Shown piece by piece: positions 46,028 to 54,085 of a stretch of 64,000 bases of DNA. Every line of letters starts with the position of its first letter. The stretch's first letter is position 1. The stretch comes from Flavobacteriaceae bacterium S0862 (GTDB lineage Bacteria; Bacteroidota; Bacteroidia; Flavobacteriales; Flavobacteriaceae), in contig JALKAW010000003.1 in NCBI GenBank assembly GCA_023015825.1, forward strand, positions 186,001-250,000, read 5' to 3'. The position numbers and the translations under genes are program-made. The notes beneath the pieces were generated by a model. That model saw nothing but the letters and a program-made list of their open reading frames with translations. It was not told where the DNA came from and did no database searches.

Positions 46028-46548
46028 TTTTTCTTTAGTTGTAATATTAAATCTTGTTGTGTAGAAAACTTTAGAAATTTGTCAAAGGTTCTTATTTCGA
46101 AAATGTTATTTCTAATATTTACTCCAATATTTTTAATTAACTCGCTAGTTGCTAAACCACTTAAATATACTTTAGAATCTACGGTCGCACTTCCCATGAT
46201 ACATAAATTGGTGTGGTCAATACTTATTTTGGGGTAATTGTCTGAATTAAAGGTTATTAAATGGATATTGAATCCATCAATTGAATAAACTTTTCTCTTA
46301 TAACTTTTATTCATTCTTTTATCCCAATCAAATGAAGATTTAAATAAAATGTTCTCTAATGCATATTCAGTCAAGATATTATTCATTAATTTGTTATAAT
46401 ACATTTGCCCTTCCATTCTATCTCTCAATTTCCCCATGTCTTTTAAATTCAAATGATTAAGAGCACATTCTTGAATTTTACCACTAATGTATTTTGGAAC
46501 TCTCACAATACTAAAGTGAGATAATTGCTTTAAAAATTCTACTTCCAT
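46006..46548 (-). CDS. Hypothetical protein of the restriction-modification operon
   Basis: A 180-residue soluble protein of unknown family. Its ATG overlaps the stop of the endonuclease gene by one base, so it is coupled to it. A predicted alpha/beta region contains KRKVYSIDGFNIHLITFNSD and CIMGSATVDSKVYLSGLATS. The last residues (KKNGIQQCV) and the stop codon are encoded inside the attC-like repeat, which suggests the 3' end was shaped by recombination. It may be an accessory specificity or effector subunit; this is inferred only from position. Confidence 0.7.
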   Translation of the reverse strand: MEVEFLKQLSHFSIVRVPKYISGKIQECALNHLNLKDMGKLRDRMEGQMYYNKLMNNILTEYALENILFKSSFDWDKRMNKSYKRKVYSIDGFNIHLITFNSDNYPKISIDHTNLCIMGSATVDSKVYLSGLATSELIKNIGVNIRNNIFEIRTFDKFLKFSTQQDLILQLKKNGIQQCV

Positions 46549-47564
46549 TAAAAAGACATATAATATTTACCTTCTTCAAATTTATGAAACGTAAGCCTGT
46601 CACTTCCGTACTCTTCCAGTGTTTCCATTGTCACAGGTTCATATTTTTTTAATATTCCGTGTCTCTCTAATTTACCTTTTAACCATATTCCAAAAATCTG
46701 TAAACTATTTTTTGAACGAATATTTTTATAATAATCTCCTTGTGTTCTCATTGGGATTATATAACCATCATCAGTATATGCAAGAAAATCTCCTTTAGGA
46801 TAAAAGGGTTGAGAGTTTAAGTCGTTACTAGCAATTAGTTCTATTTCATACCAAGGTCTTGGTTTTACTTTTCCAGTTGAACGGCTCCATCTACCTTTTC
46901 CGAAATAAACATTTAAGTTTGATTTTTCCTTTTCAGCAACTCTATCTAATGGAAAAATAAATTTTGGTAGTCCTTCTAAGGAAATTGTAGAAGTATCATA
47001 AGTTTTTAAATTTGTCCAAAGTCTATCTACTTTATCAAGAACAATTTTCTTTTTACCAGGAACAGTAATATCGGCTTGGTCAATTGAGACAGAGTAAGAA
47101 GGTGAGTAAAGGTCATTTAAAAATTCAATCAAATTAATTTTCTGATTCTCATCTAGAATTGGAACTGTACATTCAATGTTTCCCTTTGTACCACTAGCTG
47201 AAAAATTTGATGAACCAACATAAATGTTTGACGTCTCATCTTTGTCAAATTGATAGACTTTACCATGGTACCTTCTTCCATTTGTTACGAAAACGCCTGA
47301 ATCATTACCATAGGCTCTTAAGGAATCATTGAGTTTTGTAACTGCAATTAGTTTTTTCTGACCTAAACCTTCATAGAAAGCCATGCCTAATAGTAGTCTT
47401 GATGTACCTCCCTTTTTCGCAATTTCTATAAATGGTTTTTCAAAAGCATTAATTACATCAAGTGAAGCGTAGCCTGAAGCGACTGTAATATTATTTGATG
47501 TTTGGAATTCTTTATCTAATACATTACGAAAATCGCCTCCATATTTTTGAATGTTAGTGTGCAT
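46548..47564 (-). CDS. PLD-fold type II restriction endonuclease (NgoFVII/BfiI-like)
   Basis: A 338-residue protein. The N-terminal half is a phospholipase-D-type nuclease domain with the HxK motif at RYHGKVYQFD (His100, Lys102) followed by IYVGSSNFSASG (Ser118, Asn120), a single active site that dimerises in this class. The C-terminal half contains KPRPWYEIELIASNDL and PKGDFLAYTDDGYIIPMRTQ, consistent with the B3-like DNA-recognition domain of NgoFVII enzymes. It overlaps the methyltransferase by 11 bp. The recognition sequence cannot be read from sequence. Confidence 0.85.
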   Translation of the reverse strand: MHTNIQKYGGDFRNVLDKEFQTSNNITVASGYASLDVINAFEKPFIEIAKKGGTSRLLLGMAFYEGLGQKKLIAVTKLNDSLRAYGNDSGVFVTNGRRYHGKVYQFDKDETSNIYVGSSNFSASGTKGNIECTVPILDENQKINLIEFLNDLYSPSYSVSIDQADITVPGKKKIVLDKVDRLWTNLKTYDTSTISLEGLPKFIFPLDRVAEKEKSNLNVYFGKGRWSRSTGKVKPRPWYEIELIASNDLNSQPFYPKGDFLAYTDDGYIIPMRTQGDYYKNIRSKNSLQIFGIWLKGKLERHGILKKYEPVTMETLEEYGSDRLTFHKFEEGKYYMSF

Positions 47565-48648
47565 TAGCTTTAATGTTTTCTAGAAATGTTTTAATCTGTT
47601 TAGCAAAAGGAAAAATACCTGAAGGTGGAACTGAATTTCCAATTTGCTTTCTTACTTCTGCAATTGTACCTTCAAATACAAAATCATCAGGATAGCCAAA
47701 TAGTCTTGCTCTTTCTCTATTTGTTAGAGGTCGTGGTTCGTCATAATGATATCCCCAAGTACCACCACCACCAGCTGCGATTATAGTAGTTGACGGTTTA
47801 TTAGGATGAAGTCTTCGATAAACGTGAGAAATCATTCCTTTTACGTAGTGAGGGGAATCTTTTGGTATATCTGTAAAATTACCACCTGGCGGAATTAGTT
47901 TTAATTTCTCAATTGTACTAGCTTGTATATTTTGATGCTCGTTATTATGCTTTACTTTTTTCACTCCTTTTAAAGCTTCTTTTGATGATAAATAGTTGTC
48001 AGAATCTCTTGTTGGTGCTGGAATATCAAAAAATGTGTCTAAATCTTTTCTTACTCCTATAATTAAAACTCTTTGACGAAGTTGTGCCACTCCATATTCT
48101 GCAAAATTTACCAAATGTGCAGTTGTATTATATCCATAATCTCCTGTTTCTGAAAAATCTTTGATTATAGTCTTAATAGCTTTTTTCTTATTTGCAGTTA
48201 AAATTCCCTTTACATTTTCCGCTACAAACATCAAAGGCTGTTTTTGAGAAACTATTTCGACGAAATTTTGATATAAATTCCCTCTATCTGTTGTTATACC
48301 ACCTCTTTTCCAAATCATAGAAAAATCTTGACAAGGAAAACCACCAAGAATTAAATCTGCATCTGGTATTTGAGAGTAGTCTAATTGAGTAATATCTCCG
48401 CAAACAATGTGGTCTCCAATATTTTTTGCATAGGTTTCACAGGCTCTTTTTTCAATATCATTTGCCCATTTTATATTAAACCCAGCTTTATCGAAACCTA
48501 AATCCATTCCGCCACAACCTGAGAAAAGTGAAATAACATCAATGTTTTCTGTTTCTCTTGATTGCTCATTTGAGTTTTCAATTGGTGGTGAATACATTCT
48601 CAATTGTGGTTCTTTAGCAATGCTAATGTTTTCTGTTTCTGTGCTCAT
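47554..48648 (-). CDS. DNA (cytosine-5-)-methyltransferase, type II R-M
   Basis: A 364-residue C5-cytosine methyltransferase that protects host DNA. Motifs in order: I (SLFSGCGGMDLGFDKAGF, about 40-57), IV (GGFPCQDFS, catalytic Cys106), VI (ENVKG), VIII (QLRQRVLIIGVR), a variable target-recognition region, and IX/X (PLTNRERARLFGYPDDF and QIGNSVPP). An N-terminal extension of about 35 residues precedes motif I. It starts nine bases after the XRE regulator and overlaps the endonuclease, so the three are one operon. Confidence 0.96.
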   Translation of the reverse strand: MSTETENISIAKEPQLRMYSPPIENSNEQSRETENIDVISLFSGCGGMDLGFDKAGFNIKWANDIEKRACETYAKNIGDHIVCGDITQLDYSQIPDADLILGGFPCQDFSMIWKRGGITTDRGNLYQNFVEIVSQKQPLMFVAENVKGILTANKKKAIKTIIKDFSETGDYGYNTTAHLVNFAEYGVAQLRQRVLIIGVRKDLDTFFDIPAPTRDSDNYLSSKEALKGVKKVKHNNEHQNIQASTIEKLKLIPPGGNFTDIPKDSPHYVKGMISHVYRRLHPNKPSTTIIAAGGGGTWGYHYDEPRPLTNRERARLFGYPDDFVFEGTIAEVRKQIGNSVPPSGIFPFAKQIKTFLENIKANAH

Positions 48649-48657
48649 TCTATTCGA

Positions 48658-48966
48658 TTAATTTTGTACTGGGTGTGATTTTAAATATATTATTTTTTTC
48701 TCGGCAACTTTAAGTGCTTTACTTGCACAATCTTCGTCTGCAATTTCATAAGCAATTTTATCACTTATAAATTGTATCAATAGTTCATCTTTATCGAGTT
48801 TTAAGATTTCTGCAAGTTTGTTCAGCATTTCTTTAGTTGGTTTTCGTTCATTTCTTTCAATTTTGCTCAATATTGCTTGGTCAATATCGACATAGGCAGA
48901 AACTTGCCTTAAAAGAAGTCCGAGAGCTTGCCTTTGATTTCGTAAAATTTGTCCGATTGTTTCCAT
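48658..48966 (-). CDS. XRE-family regulator (R-M controller-type)
   Basis: A 102-residue protein with an N-terminal Cro/C1-type helix-turn-helix (TIGQILRNQRQALGLLLRQV, then DQAILSKIERNERKPTKEML) and a short C-terminal helical tail. First gene of the R-M operon, so it most likely controls methyltransferase and endonuclease expression. I take the ATG at 48966; the upstream TTG at 48987 lies inside the operator-like palindrome. Confidence 0.88.
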   Translation of the reverse strand: METIGQILRNQRQALGLLLRQVSAYVDIDQAILSKIERNERKPTKEMLNKLAEILKLDKDELLIQFISDKIAYEIADEDCASKALKVAEKKIIYLKSHPVQN

Positions 48967-48980
48967 TTGAAAATTATTAC

Positions 48981-48997
48981 TTGACAATAAGTGTCAA
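48981..48997. promoter_or_regulatory. Operator-like palindrome upstream of the R-M regulator
   Basis: A perfect dyad TTGACA-ATAAG-TGTCAA, 15 bp before the regulator's ATG. This is the position expected for autoregulation by an XRE controller. Confidence 0.55.
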
Positions 48998-49605
48998 ATA
49001 TAAATTATTGATATAATGAAAACAATGAATTTAAAAGAGTTTATAAGTAAGTTGTTAACGAAAGGTTATTGAAAACTGAACCGTATCATTTTAAATGGCA
49101 TACAACACGTAAATAAGTCTGTATTTACGTAACTGTAAACTAATATAGTAATTATTTCAAAACCCTTATTAATAATACTACAAATAACAAGACTGTATCA
49201 TGTGTTTTGTATAACATTTTCATTATTTTTATAATGCTGTTATATAAAATACCTGTATGAATTTAAAAAATAATAGAAAGCAAATCACACAAAAAAACTT
49301 AATCTTAGTAAATTTAAAGAAGCCTTTTAAAACCTCAATGGAGTACTTATCTAATAATTGCCTGTTTTAAAGCTTTTAACTTCTGTTATCGTGTTATATT
49401 CGGCATGATAAACAACCTCTGATATTCTATGATGTTTTAATTATTAGATGTTTTAATTATTTAGAATAATTTTTAATGTTAACACGTCATATTTAAATTA
49501 ATAAAACAACTAACTTTATACAATGCTTAATAAAGAATGTCATGATAAATTTTTTTTTGGTTTTGCCTATGAAAATAGAATCATCATTTTAATAAATTAA
49601 ATATC
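48998..49605. other. 608-bp gene-free stretch with a boundary half-site and small repeats
   Basis: No gene seen. It holds GGCATACAACACG (49097-49109), matching the outer part of the attC-like site at 46027 in the opposite orientation; an overlapping hairpin ACGTAAATA/TATTTACGT (49107-49115, 49122-49130); and a tandem 16-bp direct repeat GATGTTTTAATTATT(A/T) at 49431-49446 and 49447-49462. The rest is very AT-rich. Confidence 0.5.
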
Positions 49606-49782
49606 ATGCAAGTAGATTATTACACATATAAAACAGAAGACTTTACATGTTCGAAATGTGGCTGGAAAGGTAAAGGTGAAGAATTGAAGAATGGTGAATT
49701 TAGTGAAGTTCATGTAATTGGTGATTTGGAATGTCCAAAGTGCTATCATTTGATTGCTTTTTGGCAAGGAAAACTTATATAA
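49606..49782 (+). CDS. Small zinc-ribbon protein, 58 residues
   Basis: An open frame MQVDYYTYKTEDFTCSKCGW and onward, ending AFWQGKLI. It contains two CxxC pairs (CSKC and CPKC) about 30 residues apart, the layout of a zinc ribbon. The acidic middle (GEELKNGEFSEVHVIGDLE) is soluble. It lies 20 bp before the phosphoesterase gene on the same strand, so the two are probably co-transcribed. The family is not recognised. Confidence 0.7.
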   Translation: MQVDYYTYKTEDFTCSKCGWKGKGEELKNGEFSEVHVIGDLECPKCYHLIAFWQGKLI

Positions 49783-49802
49783 TAAAAAATTACTTTTAAT
49801 TT

Positions 49803-50714
49803 ATGATAGACCTTATTGGAGACATTCACGGCCACGCAGACAAACTTGAAGAATTACTTCTTAAGTTAGGTTATAAAAAAAGTAATGGAGCTTATTCTCA
49901 TCCCAACAGGAAAGTATTATTTGTTGGTGACTACATTGACCGCGGACCAAAAATTAGAGAAACACTCGCTATTGTTAAGTCTATGGTTGAGAGTGATAAT
50001 GCAATTGCTTTAATGGGTAATCATGAATACAATGCCTTATGTTTCCACTTCCAAGAAACCGAAGGTGGTCACCTTAGAAAACATTTAATTAAAAATATTA
50101 TACAGCATTACGAAACGCTTAAACAGTTTAAGAATAGGCAAGAAGAATATGAAGCGTATTTGGATTGGTTTAAAACACTTCCTCTTTATTACGAGACCGA
50201 CACATTTAGAGCTGTTCACGCTTGTTGGGACAGTAATAATATTGAATATCTAAAAAAGACATTAGTTAATGATAGATTGACGGATGATCTTATTCATCAA
50301 TCGGTAAGAAAAGGAACAAAATTAAATAAAGCAATTGAAGAAACCCTAAAAGGCAAAGAAATGAAAATGCCAGAAGGGCTTTCTTTTGCTGACAAGGACG
50401 ATATAATAAGAAGTGAAATAAGAATAAAATGGTGGGAAGACCCTTCAAAAATGACCTACAAGTCAATAAGTGTAGAGCCAATTGAAAAACTACCGGAAGA
50501 ACCAATTAAATTATCCGATTTAAAATTCCTTAACTTTTATCATGGGGATGACAAAAAAGTGTTTTTTGGTCATTATTGGTTAAGAGGTGAGCCGTCACTA
50601 TATAAAGACAACATCTGCTGCCTAGATTATAGCGTAGCAAAACAAGGAAAACTTGTGGCATATCGACTTAACAAAGAAAACATTTTAGACATAAAAAACT
50701 TTGTTTATGTTTAG
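49803..50714 (+). CDS. Metallophosphoesterase (PrpE / PP2A-like)
   Basis: A 303-residue calcineurin-type phosphatase. Metal ligands are intact: GDIHGH (residues 6-11), GDYIDRGP (about 43-50), GNHE (about 74-77) and a later conserved His in FFGHYW. The class includes diadenosine-tetraphosphatases, serine/threonine phosphatases and nucleic-acid end phosphatases. An insertion of about 100 residues between GNHE and the last His contains a helical segment. It may work with the zinc-ribbon protein upstream. A boundary-like repeat begins 27 bp after the stop. Confidence 0.88.
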   Translation: MIDLIGDIHGHADKLEELLLKLGYKKSNGAYSHPNRKVLFVGDYIDRGPKIRETLAIVKSMVESDNAIALMGNHEYNALCFHFQETEGGHLRKHLIKNIIQHYETLKQFKNRQEEYEAYLDWFKTLPLYYETDTFRAVHACWDSNNIEYLKKTLVNDRLTDDLIHQSVRKGTKLNKAIEETLKGKEMKMPEGLSFADKDDIIRSEIRIKWWEDPSKMTYKSISVEPIEKLPEEPIKLSDLKFLNFYHGDDKKVFFGHYWLRGEPSLYKDNICCLDYSVAKQGKLVAYRLNKENILDIKNFVYV

Positions 50715-50740
50715 AAAGATAAAATAACACATCTGTCAGT

Positions 50741-50767
50741 AACAATGGCTATAAGTAATAGCTGTTT
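50741..50767 (+). repeat. Single arm of an attC-like site
   Basis: AACAATGGCTATAAGTAATA followed by GCTGTTT matches 24 of 27 bases of the arm on the minus strand ending at about 45993. It lies just after the phosphoesterase stop, in the same orientation relative to the gene. The second arm is missing; the next gene ends immediately beyond it. Confidence 0.55.
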
Positions 50768-51367
50768 TCATTTAATACCCAACCTTTCCTTTAATTCGTA
50801 TTCAGGTAAATCATAAAAATCATTAAAAGGCAATTCACGTTTCTCTTTTGCTTCATGTAATCTATGATACCAATATGAGTTAAAGAATCCACGTTTTAAG
50901 TAAATATCAATAGTATGTGTTTCACCATTAAACCAATGTCTAATATCATAAACATAAAAGTAATCACTTCCTAACTTAGCTTTAATAAATGGTAAGTCCA
51001 TATTTTCTCCAATACGTGGAATATGATTTAAGTGCATACATTTAAAAGCTACGTGTTTACCATTATTTCCAGCATTAAACCATATTTCAGTTTTAGGAAA
51101 GCTAAAAACATGACCATTTTCAAAATCAAACATCTTATCATAAATTTCTTTTAGCTGTCTTCTAATGTGATACACTTTAATTCCAGTTTGTTTTTCTATT
51201 TCTTTAAATGTTGGTAAATACAAATCTTCATTGTTTAACCTCTCATCTTCAAGTATATATTTAATAAGAACTTGGTATTTATCATCCTCTTTAAAAAATA
51301 ATTTTACTTGTTCTTTAATCGACATTAAGTCTATTAATATTCGTTTTATTGAGACTCTTTCTTTCAT
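50768..51367 (-). CDS. Hypothetical protein divergent from umuDC
   Basis: A 199-residue soluble protein. The N-terminal half looks like a winged-helix or regulatory domain (LPTFKEIEKQTGIKVYHIRR) and the C-terminal half is beta-rich with many aromatics (GSDYFYVYDIRHWFNGETHT). No known family is recognised. It shares a 106-bp upstream region with umuD, so it may regulate, or be co-induced with, the SOS operon. Confidence 0.65.
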   Translation of the reverse strand: MKERVSIKRILIDLMSIKEQVKLFFKEDDKYQVLIKYILEDERLNNEDLYLPTFKEIEKQTGIKVYHIRRQLKEIYDKMFDFENGHVFSFPKTEIWFNAGNNGKHVAFKCMHLNHIPRIGENMDLPFIKAKLGSDYFYVYDIRHWFNGETHTIDIYLKRGFFNSYWYHRLHEAKEKRELPFNDFYDLPEYELKERLGIK

Positions 51368-51407
51368 GGTTTATATATTTAAATAGTATTATTTTTCAAT
51401 TTAAAGT

Positions 51408-51420
51408 TAGTTAATAACTA
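51408..51420. promoter_or_regulatory. Palindrome in the umuD / hypothetical intergenic region
   Basis: TAGTTA-A-TAACTA is a perfect odd palindrome; a further TAGTTAA half occurs about 12 bp downstream. It is a candidate operator for the divergent genes. Confidence 0.4.
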
Positions 51421-51458
51421 TTTTTAGTTAATTCTGTCTTATGAATATTATTCTTTAT

Positions 51459-51466
51459 TAGTTTTG
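51459..51466 (+). promoter_or_regulatory. umuD promoter -7 element
   Basis: TAGTTTTG fits TAnnTTTG and ends seven bases before the umuD ATG, giving a nearly leaderless transcript. Confidence 0.45.
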
Positions 51467-51473
51467 CTATAAC

Positions 51474-51923
51474 ATGAAATTAAGAAGCCTCCATACTACC
51501 AAAACAATAGAGTTCTACACTCCAAATTATTCTACAAAACTCAAATTACCCTTTGTTTCTAATGGTATTAGTGCAGGATTTCCTTCACCAGCTGATGATT
51601 TCTTAGATATTAATATTGACCTTAATAAGCATCTCATAAAAAATCCTAGCACTACTTTTTATGGTAGAGTAAAAGGTAATTCATTAATTGATGCTGGAAT
51701 ACATGATGGTGATTTACTAATCATAGATAAAAGCCTTGAACCAACTAATGGAAAAATTGCAGTTTGTTTTGTTGATGGGGAGTTTACAGTGAAAAGGATT
51801 AAGCTTGAAAAAGATGTTATTTGGCTAATTGCTGAAAACAAAGATTATCCACCTATAAAAGTAACCAAAGACAATGATTTTGTGATTTGGGGAATTGTAA
51901 TAAATGTCATTAAATACTTATAA
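51474..51923 (+). CDS. umuD: UmuD-type self-cleaving SOS protein (S24 peptidase)
   Basis: A 149-residue LexA/UmuD family protein. After RecA-stimulated self-cleavage it forms the accessory subunit of DNA polymerase V. The cleavage site is Ala34-Gly35 in ISAGFPSP; the Ser/Lys dyad is Ser70 (KGNSLID) and Lys107 (FTVKRIK). There is no DNA-binding domain, so it is UmuD and not LexA. Its stop overlaps the umuC start (TAATG). Confidence 0.95.
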   Translation: MKLRSLHTTKTIEFYTPNYSTKLKLPFVSNGISAGFPSPADDFLDINIDLNKHLIKNPSTTFYGRVKGNSLIDAGIHDGDLLIIDKSLEPTNGKIAVCFVDGEFTVKRIKLEKDVIWLIAENKDYPPIKVTKDNDFVIWGIVINVIKYL

Positions 51924-53182
51924 TGTTTGCCCTAGTTGATTGTAATAACTTCTATGCCTCTTGTGAGCGTGTATTTAACCCTGATTTAAGAGATAAGCCC
52001 ATAGTTGTGCTATCTAATAATGATGGATGTGTTATTGCACGTAGTAATGAAGCTAAAGAATTAGGCGTGCCTATGGGAGCTCCAGCATTTGAATATGAAA
52101 AAGAATTTATTAAGCACAACATTAACGTGTTTTCTTCCAATTATCCACTTTATGGGGATATAAGTAGTAGAGTTATGAATATACTCCGTGAATATACTCC
52201 AGATGTTGAAGTTTATAGTATAGATGAAGCTTTTTTAAAGTTTGATGGTTTTGAATATTACAATTTGAACAGCATAGGTCTTGAAATGCAACAAAGAGTT
52301 ACTAAAGGTACAGGAGTTCCTATTAGCGTTGGATTTGCTCCTACAAAAGCATTGGCAAAAGTTGCTAATAGAATCGCTAAGAAGTATGCAGAAAAGACCA
52401 ATAGTGTTTATGTAATAGATGATGAAAATAAGCGTGTAAAAGCCTTAAAGTGGCTTAAAATAGAGGATGTTTGGGGTGTTGGTAGAAAGCATACACAGCG
52501 TTTAAATAATATTGGCGTTATCAATGCATATCAGTTTACTAAACTGTCAGATTCTTGGGTTAGAAAACACATGTCAGTAGTTGGATTAAGGCTAAAACAT
52601 GACTTAGAAGGCAAGCCAACTTTGGATTTAGACTCTCCAGCAAAAAAGAAAATGATTGCAACTACTAGGTCATTTGAAAAAATGCTTTTGGAGTTTAAAG
52701 ATGTAAATGAAAGAGTAGGAACATTTGCTATTTCTTGTGCTGAAAAACTTAGAAAACAAAAGAGTCATTGTAATGCTATTATGGTGTTTGTGAATACAAA
52801 TGGACATAGAAAAGATTTAGAGCAATATGGTAGAAACATTGTTATCAAAACAGATTATCCAACAAATTCATCAATAGACTTAAATAAGTATGCCCAACTA
52901 GGGCTAAAAGCTATATTTAAACAGGGTTATCATTATAAAAAGGCTGGTGTAATTGTAATGGGATTAACTCCAGAGAACCAAAACCAGCTAACATTATACA
53001 GTAAGCCAAACCCTAAACATTCACCTATAATGAATATTGTAGATAGAATGAATATAGCATATGGGAATAATAAGATTAAGTTTGGGACACAATCATTGGG
53101 TAGACAGTGGAAAATGAAACAAGAAAAATTATCACCTAGATATTCCACTAATCTGAATGAAATAATCACAGTTACTGTTTAA
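51923..53182 (+). CDS. umuC: Y-family DNA polymerase UmuC
   Basis: A 419-residue translesion polymerase subunit. The catalytic core begins FALVDCNNFYASCERVFNPD, with metal ligands Asp6 and the pair in VEVYSIDEAF. The fingers/thumb contain GVPISVGFAPTKALAKVANR, then the helix-hairpin-helix VWGVGRKHTQRL. The little-finger domain and UmuC C-terminal segment (DRMNIAYGNNKIKFG) complete the protein. It follows umuD directly and precedes the SRAP gene by 34 bp. Confidence 0.97.
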   Translation: MFALVDCNNFYASCERVFNPDLRDKPIVVLSNNDGCVIARSNEAKELGVPMGAPAFEYEKEFIKHNINVFSSNYPLYGDISSRVMNILREYTPDVEVYSIDEAFLKFDGFEYYNLNSIGLEMQQRVTKGTGVPISVGFAPTKALAKVANRIAKKYAEKTNSVYVIDDENKRVKALKWLKIEDVWGVGRKHTQRLNNIGVINAYQFTKLSDSWVRKHMSVVGLRLKHDLEGKPTLDLDSPAKKKMIATTRSFEKMLLEFKDVNERVGTFAISCAEKLRKQKSHCNAIMVFVNTNGHRKDLEQYGRNIVIKTDYPTNSSIDLNKYAQLGLKAIFKQGYHYKKAGVIVMGLTPENQNQLTLYSKPNPKHSPIMNIVDRMNIAYGNNKIKFGTQSLGRQWKMKQEKLSPRYSTNLNEIITVTV

Positions 53183-53216
53183 AAACTTTTTTTAACTTTA
53201 TGAAAAAGAATAATCA

Positions 53217-53954
53217 ATGTGCTTTCATACAAGTCAAACCAAAAAAGTTATAGAGCTAGAAAACAGATATAATGTAAAAGTTAGTCACGAATCTTTAGTT
53301 GATTATTTTGACGCACCTAGATATCATTTAAATGGATTTTCACATCCAAATATGTTGGTTATACCTCAAGAAAGGTCTGACTTAATTGCTCCAGGAGTTT
53401 GGGGTATAGTGCCTAATAATAAGCAACCAGATGATATTAAGCCATATTATAAAGAAGCGGTAAAATATGGAGGTGGATTAAATGCTAGGTCAGAAAAAGT
53501 ATTTAATCATTTTATTTATAGAGATTCTATAATGGAAAAAAGATGTGTGATTCCAGTTACAGGTTTTTTTGAGCCTCATGATTACAAGAAAAAGAAATAT
53601 CCATACCATATTAAAAGCAAAACAGATGATGTTCTATCATTGGCAGGATTATATACTGTAATAGGAACAAACATCACATTTACAATTTTAACAAAAGAGG
53701 CAAGTCCATTATTTGAAAGGGTACATAACCTTAAAAAAAGACAGCCTATAATACTTCAAAAAGAATTAGAGCAAGATTGGTTAAATCCAGAATTAACTAA
53801 TGACGATGTTAAAGAATTGCTAAACAATCCATTTAATGATGATGAGCTAGATTCATATACAGTTTCTAAGGATTTATTTAATATTAAAGTAAATTCTGAT
53901 GTTGAAGACATACTTAATCCAGTTCAATATGAAGAGCTAAATACTTTGTTTTGA
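53217..53954 (+). CDS. SOS response-associated (SRAP/YedK/HMCES) protein
   Basis: A 245-residue protein that covalently traps abasic sites in single-stranded DNA. The catalytic Cys2 follows the initiator Met (MCFHTSQ), and the other family residues are in GGGLNARSEK (Asn), VTGFFEPHDYKKKKYPY (Glu) and RVHNLKKRQPII (His). Genes of this family commonly accompany umuDC in mobile elements. Its TGA stop overlaps the next small gene's ATG (TGATG). Confidence 0.94.
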   Translation: MCFHTSQTKKVIELENRYNVKVSHESLVDYFDAPRYHLNGFSHPNMLVIPQERSDLIAPGVWGIVPNNKQPDDIKPYYKEAVKYGGGLNARSEKVFNHFIYRDSIMEKRCVIPVTGFFEPHDYKKKKYPYHIKSKTDDVLSLAGLYTVIGTNITFTILTKEASPLFERVHNLKKRQPIILQKELEQDWLNPELTNDDVKELLNNPFNDDELDSYTVSKDLFNIKVNSDVEDILNPVQYEELNTLF

Positions 53955-54085
53955 TGCTATTTAAAAAGAAAGATAACCAATTAGATAATTACACTGCCAA
54001 GTATACGGATACTTTTAAACTAGGTTTAGTATATGCTGTTATTGGTGGAGTAGGTTATGTTATCTTCAAGTTATTTGTTGAATGA
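53954..54085 (+). CDS. Tiny membrane protein, 43 residues
   Basis: The frame starts in the SRAP stop codon (TGATG) and encodes MLFKKKDNQLDNYTAKYTDT then a hydrophobic helix (GLVYAVIGGVGYVIFKLFV). It overlaps the next gene by four bases (ATGA). The double overlap suggests translation coupled through the operon. One membrane segment, basic N-terminus; function unknown. Confidence 0.65.
   Translation: MLFKKKDNQLDNYTAKYTDTFKLGLVYAVIGGVGYVIFKLFVE

Noticed and set aside
48998-49605. Possible replication or CRISPR-like region because of short repeats in an AT-rich gap
   Set aside because: Only one tandem pair of 16-bp repeats is present, with no regular spacers and no nearby cas or replication-initiation gene.
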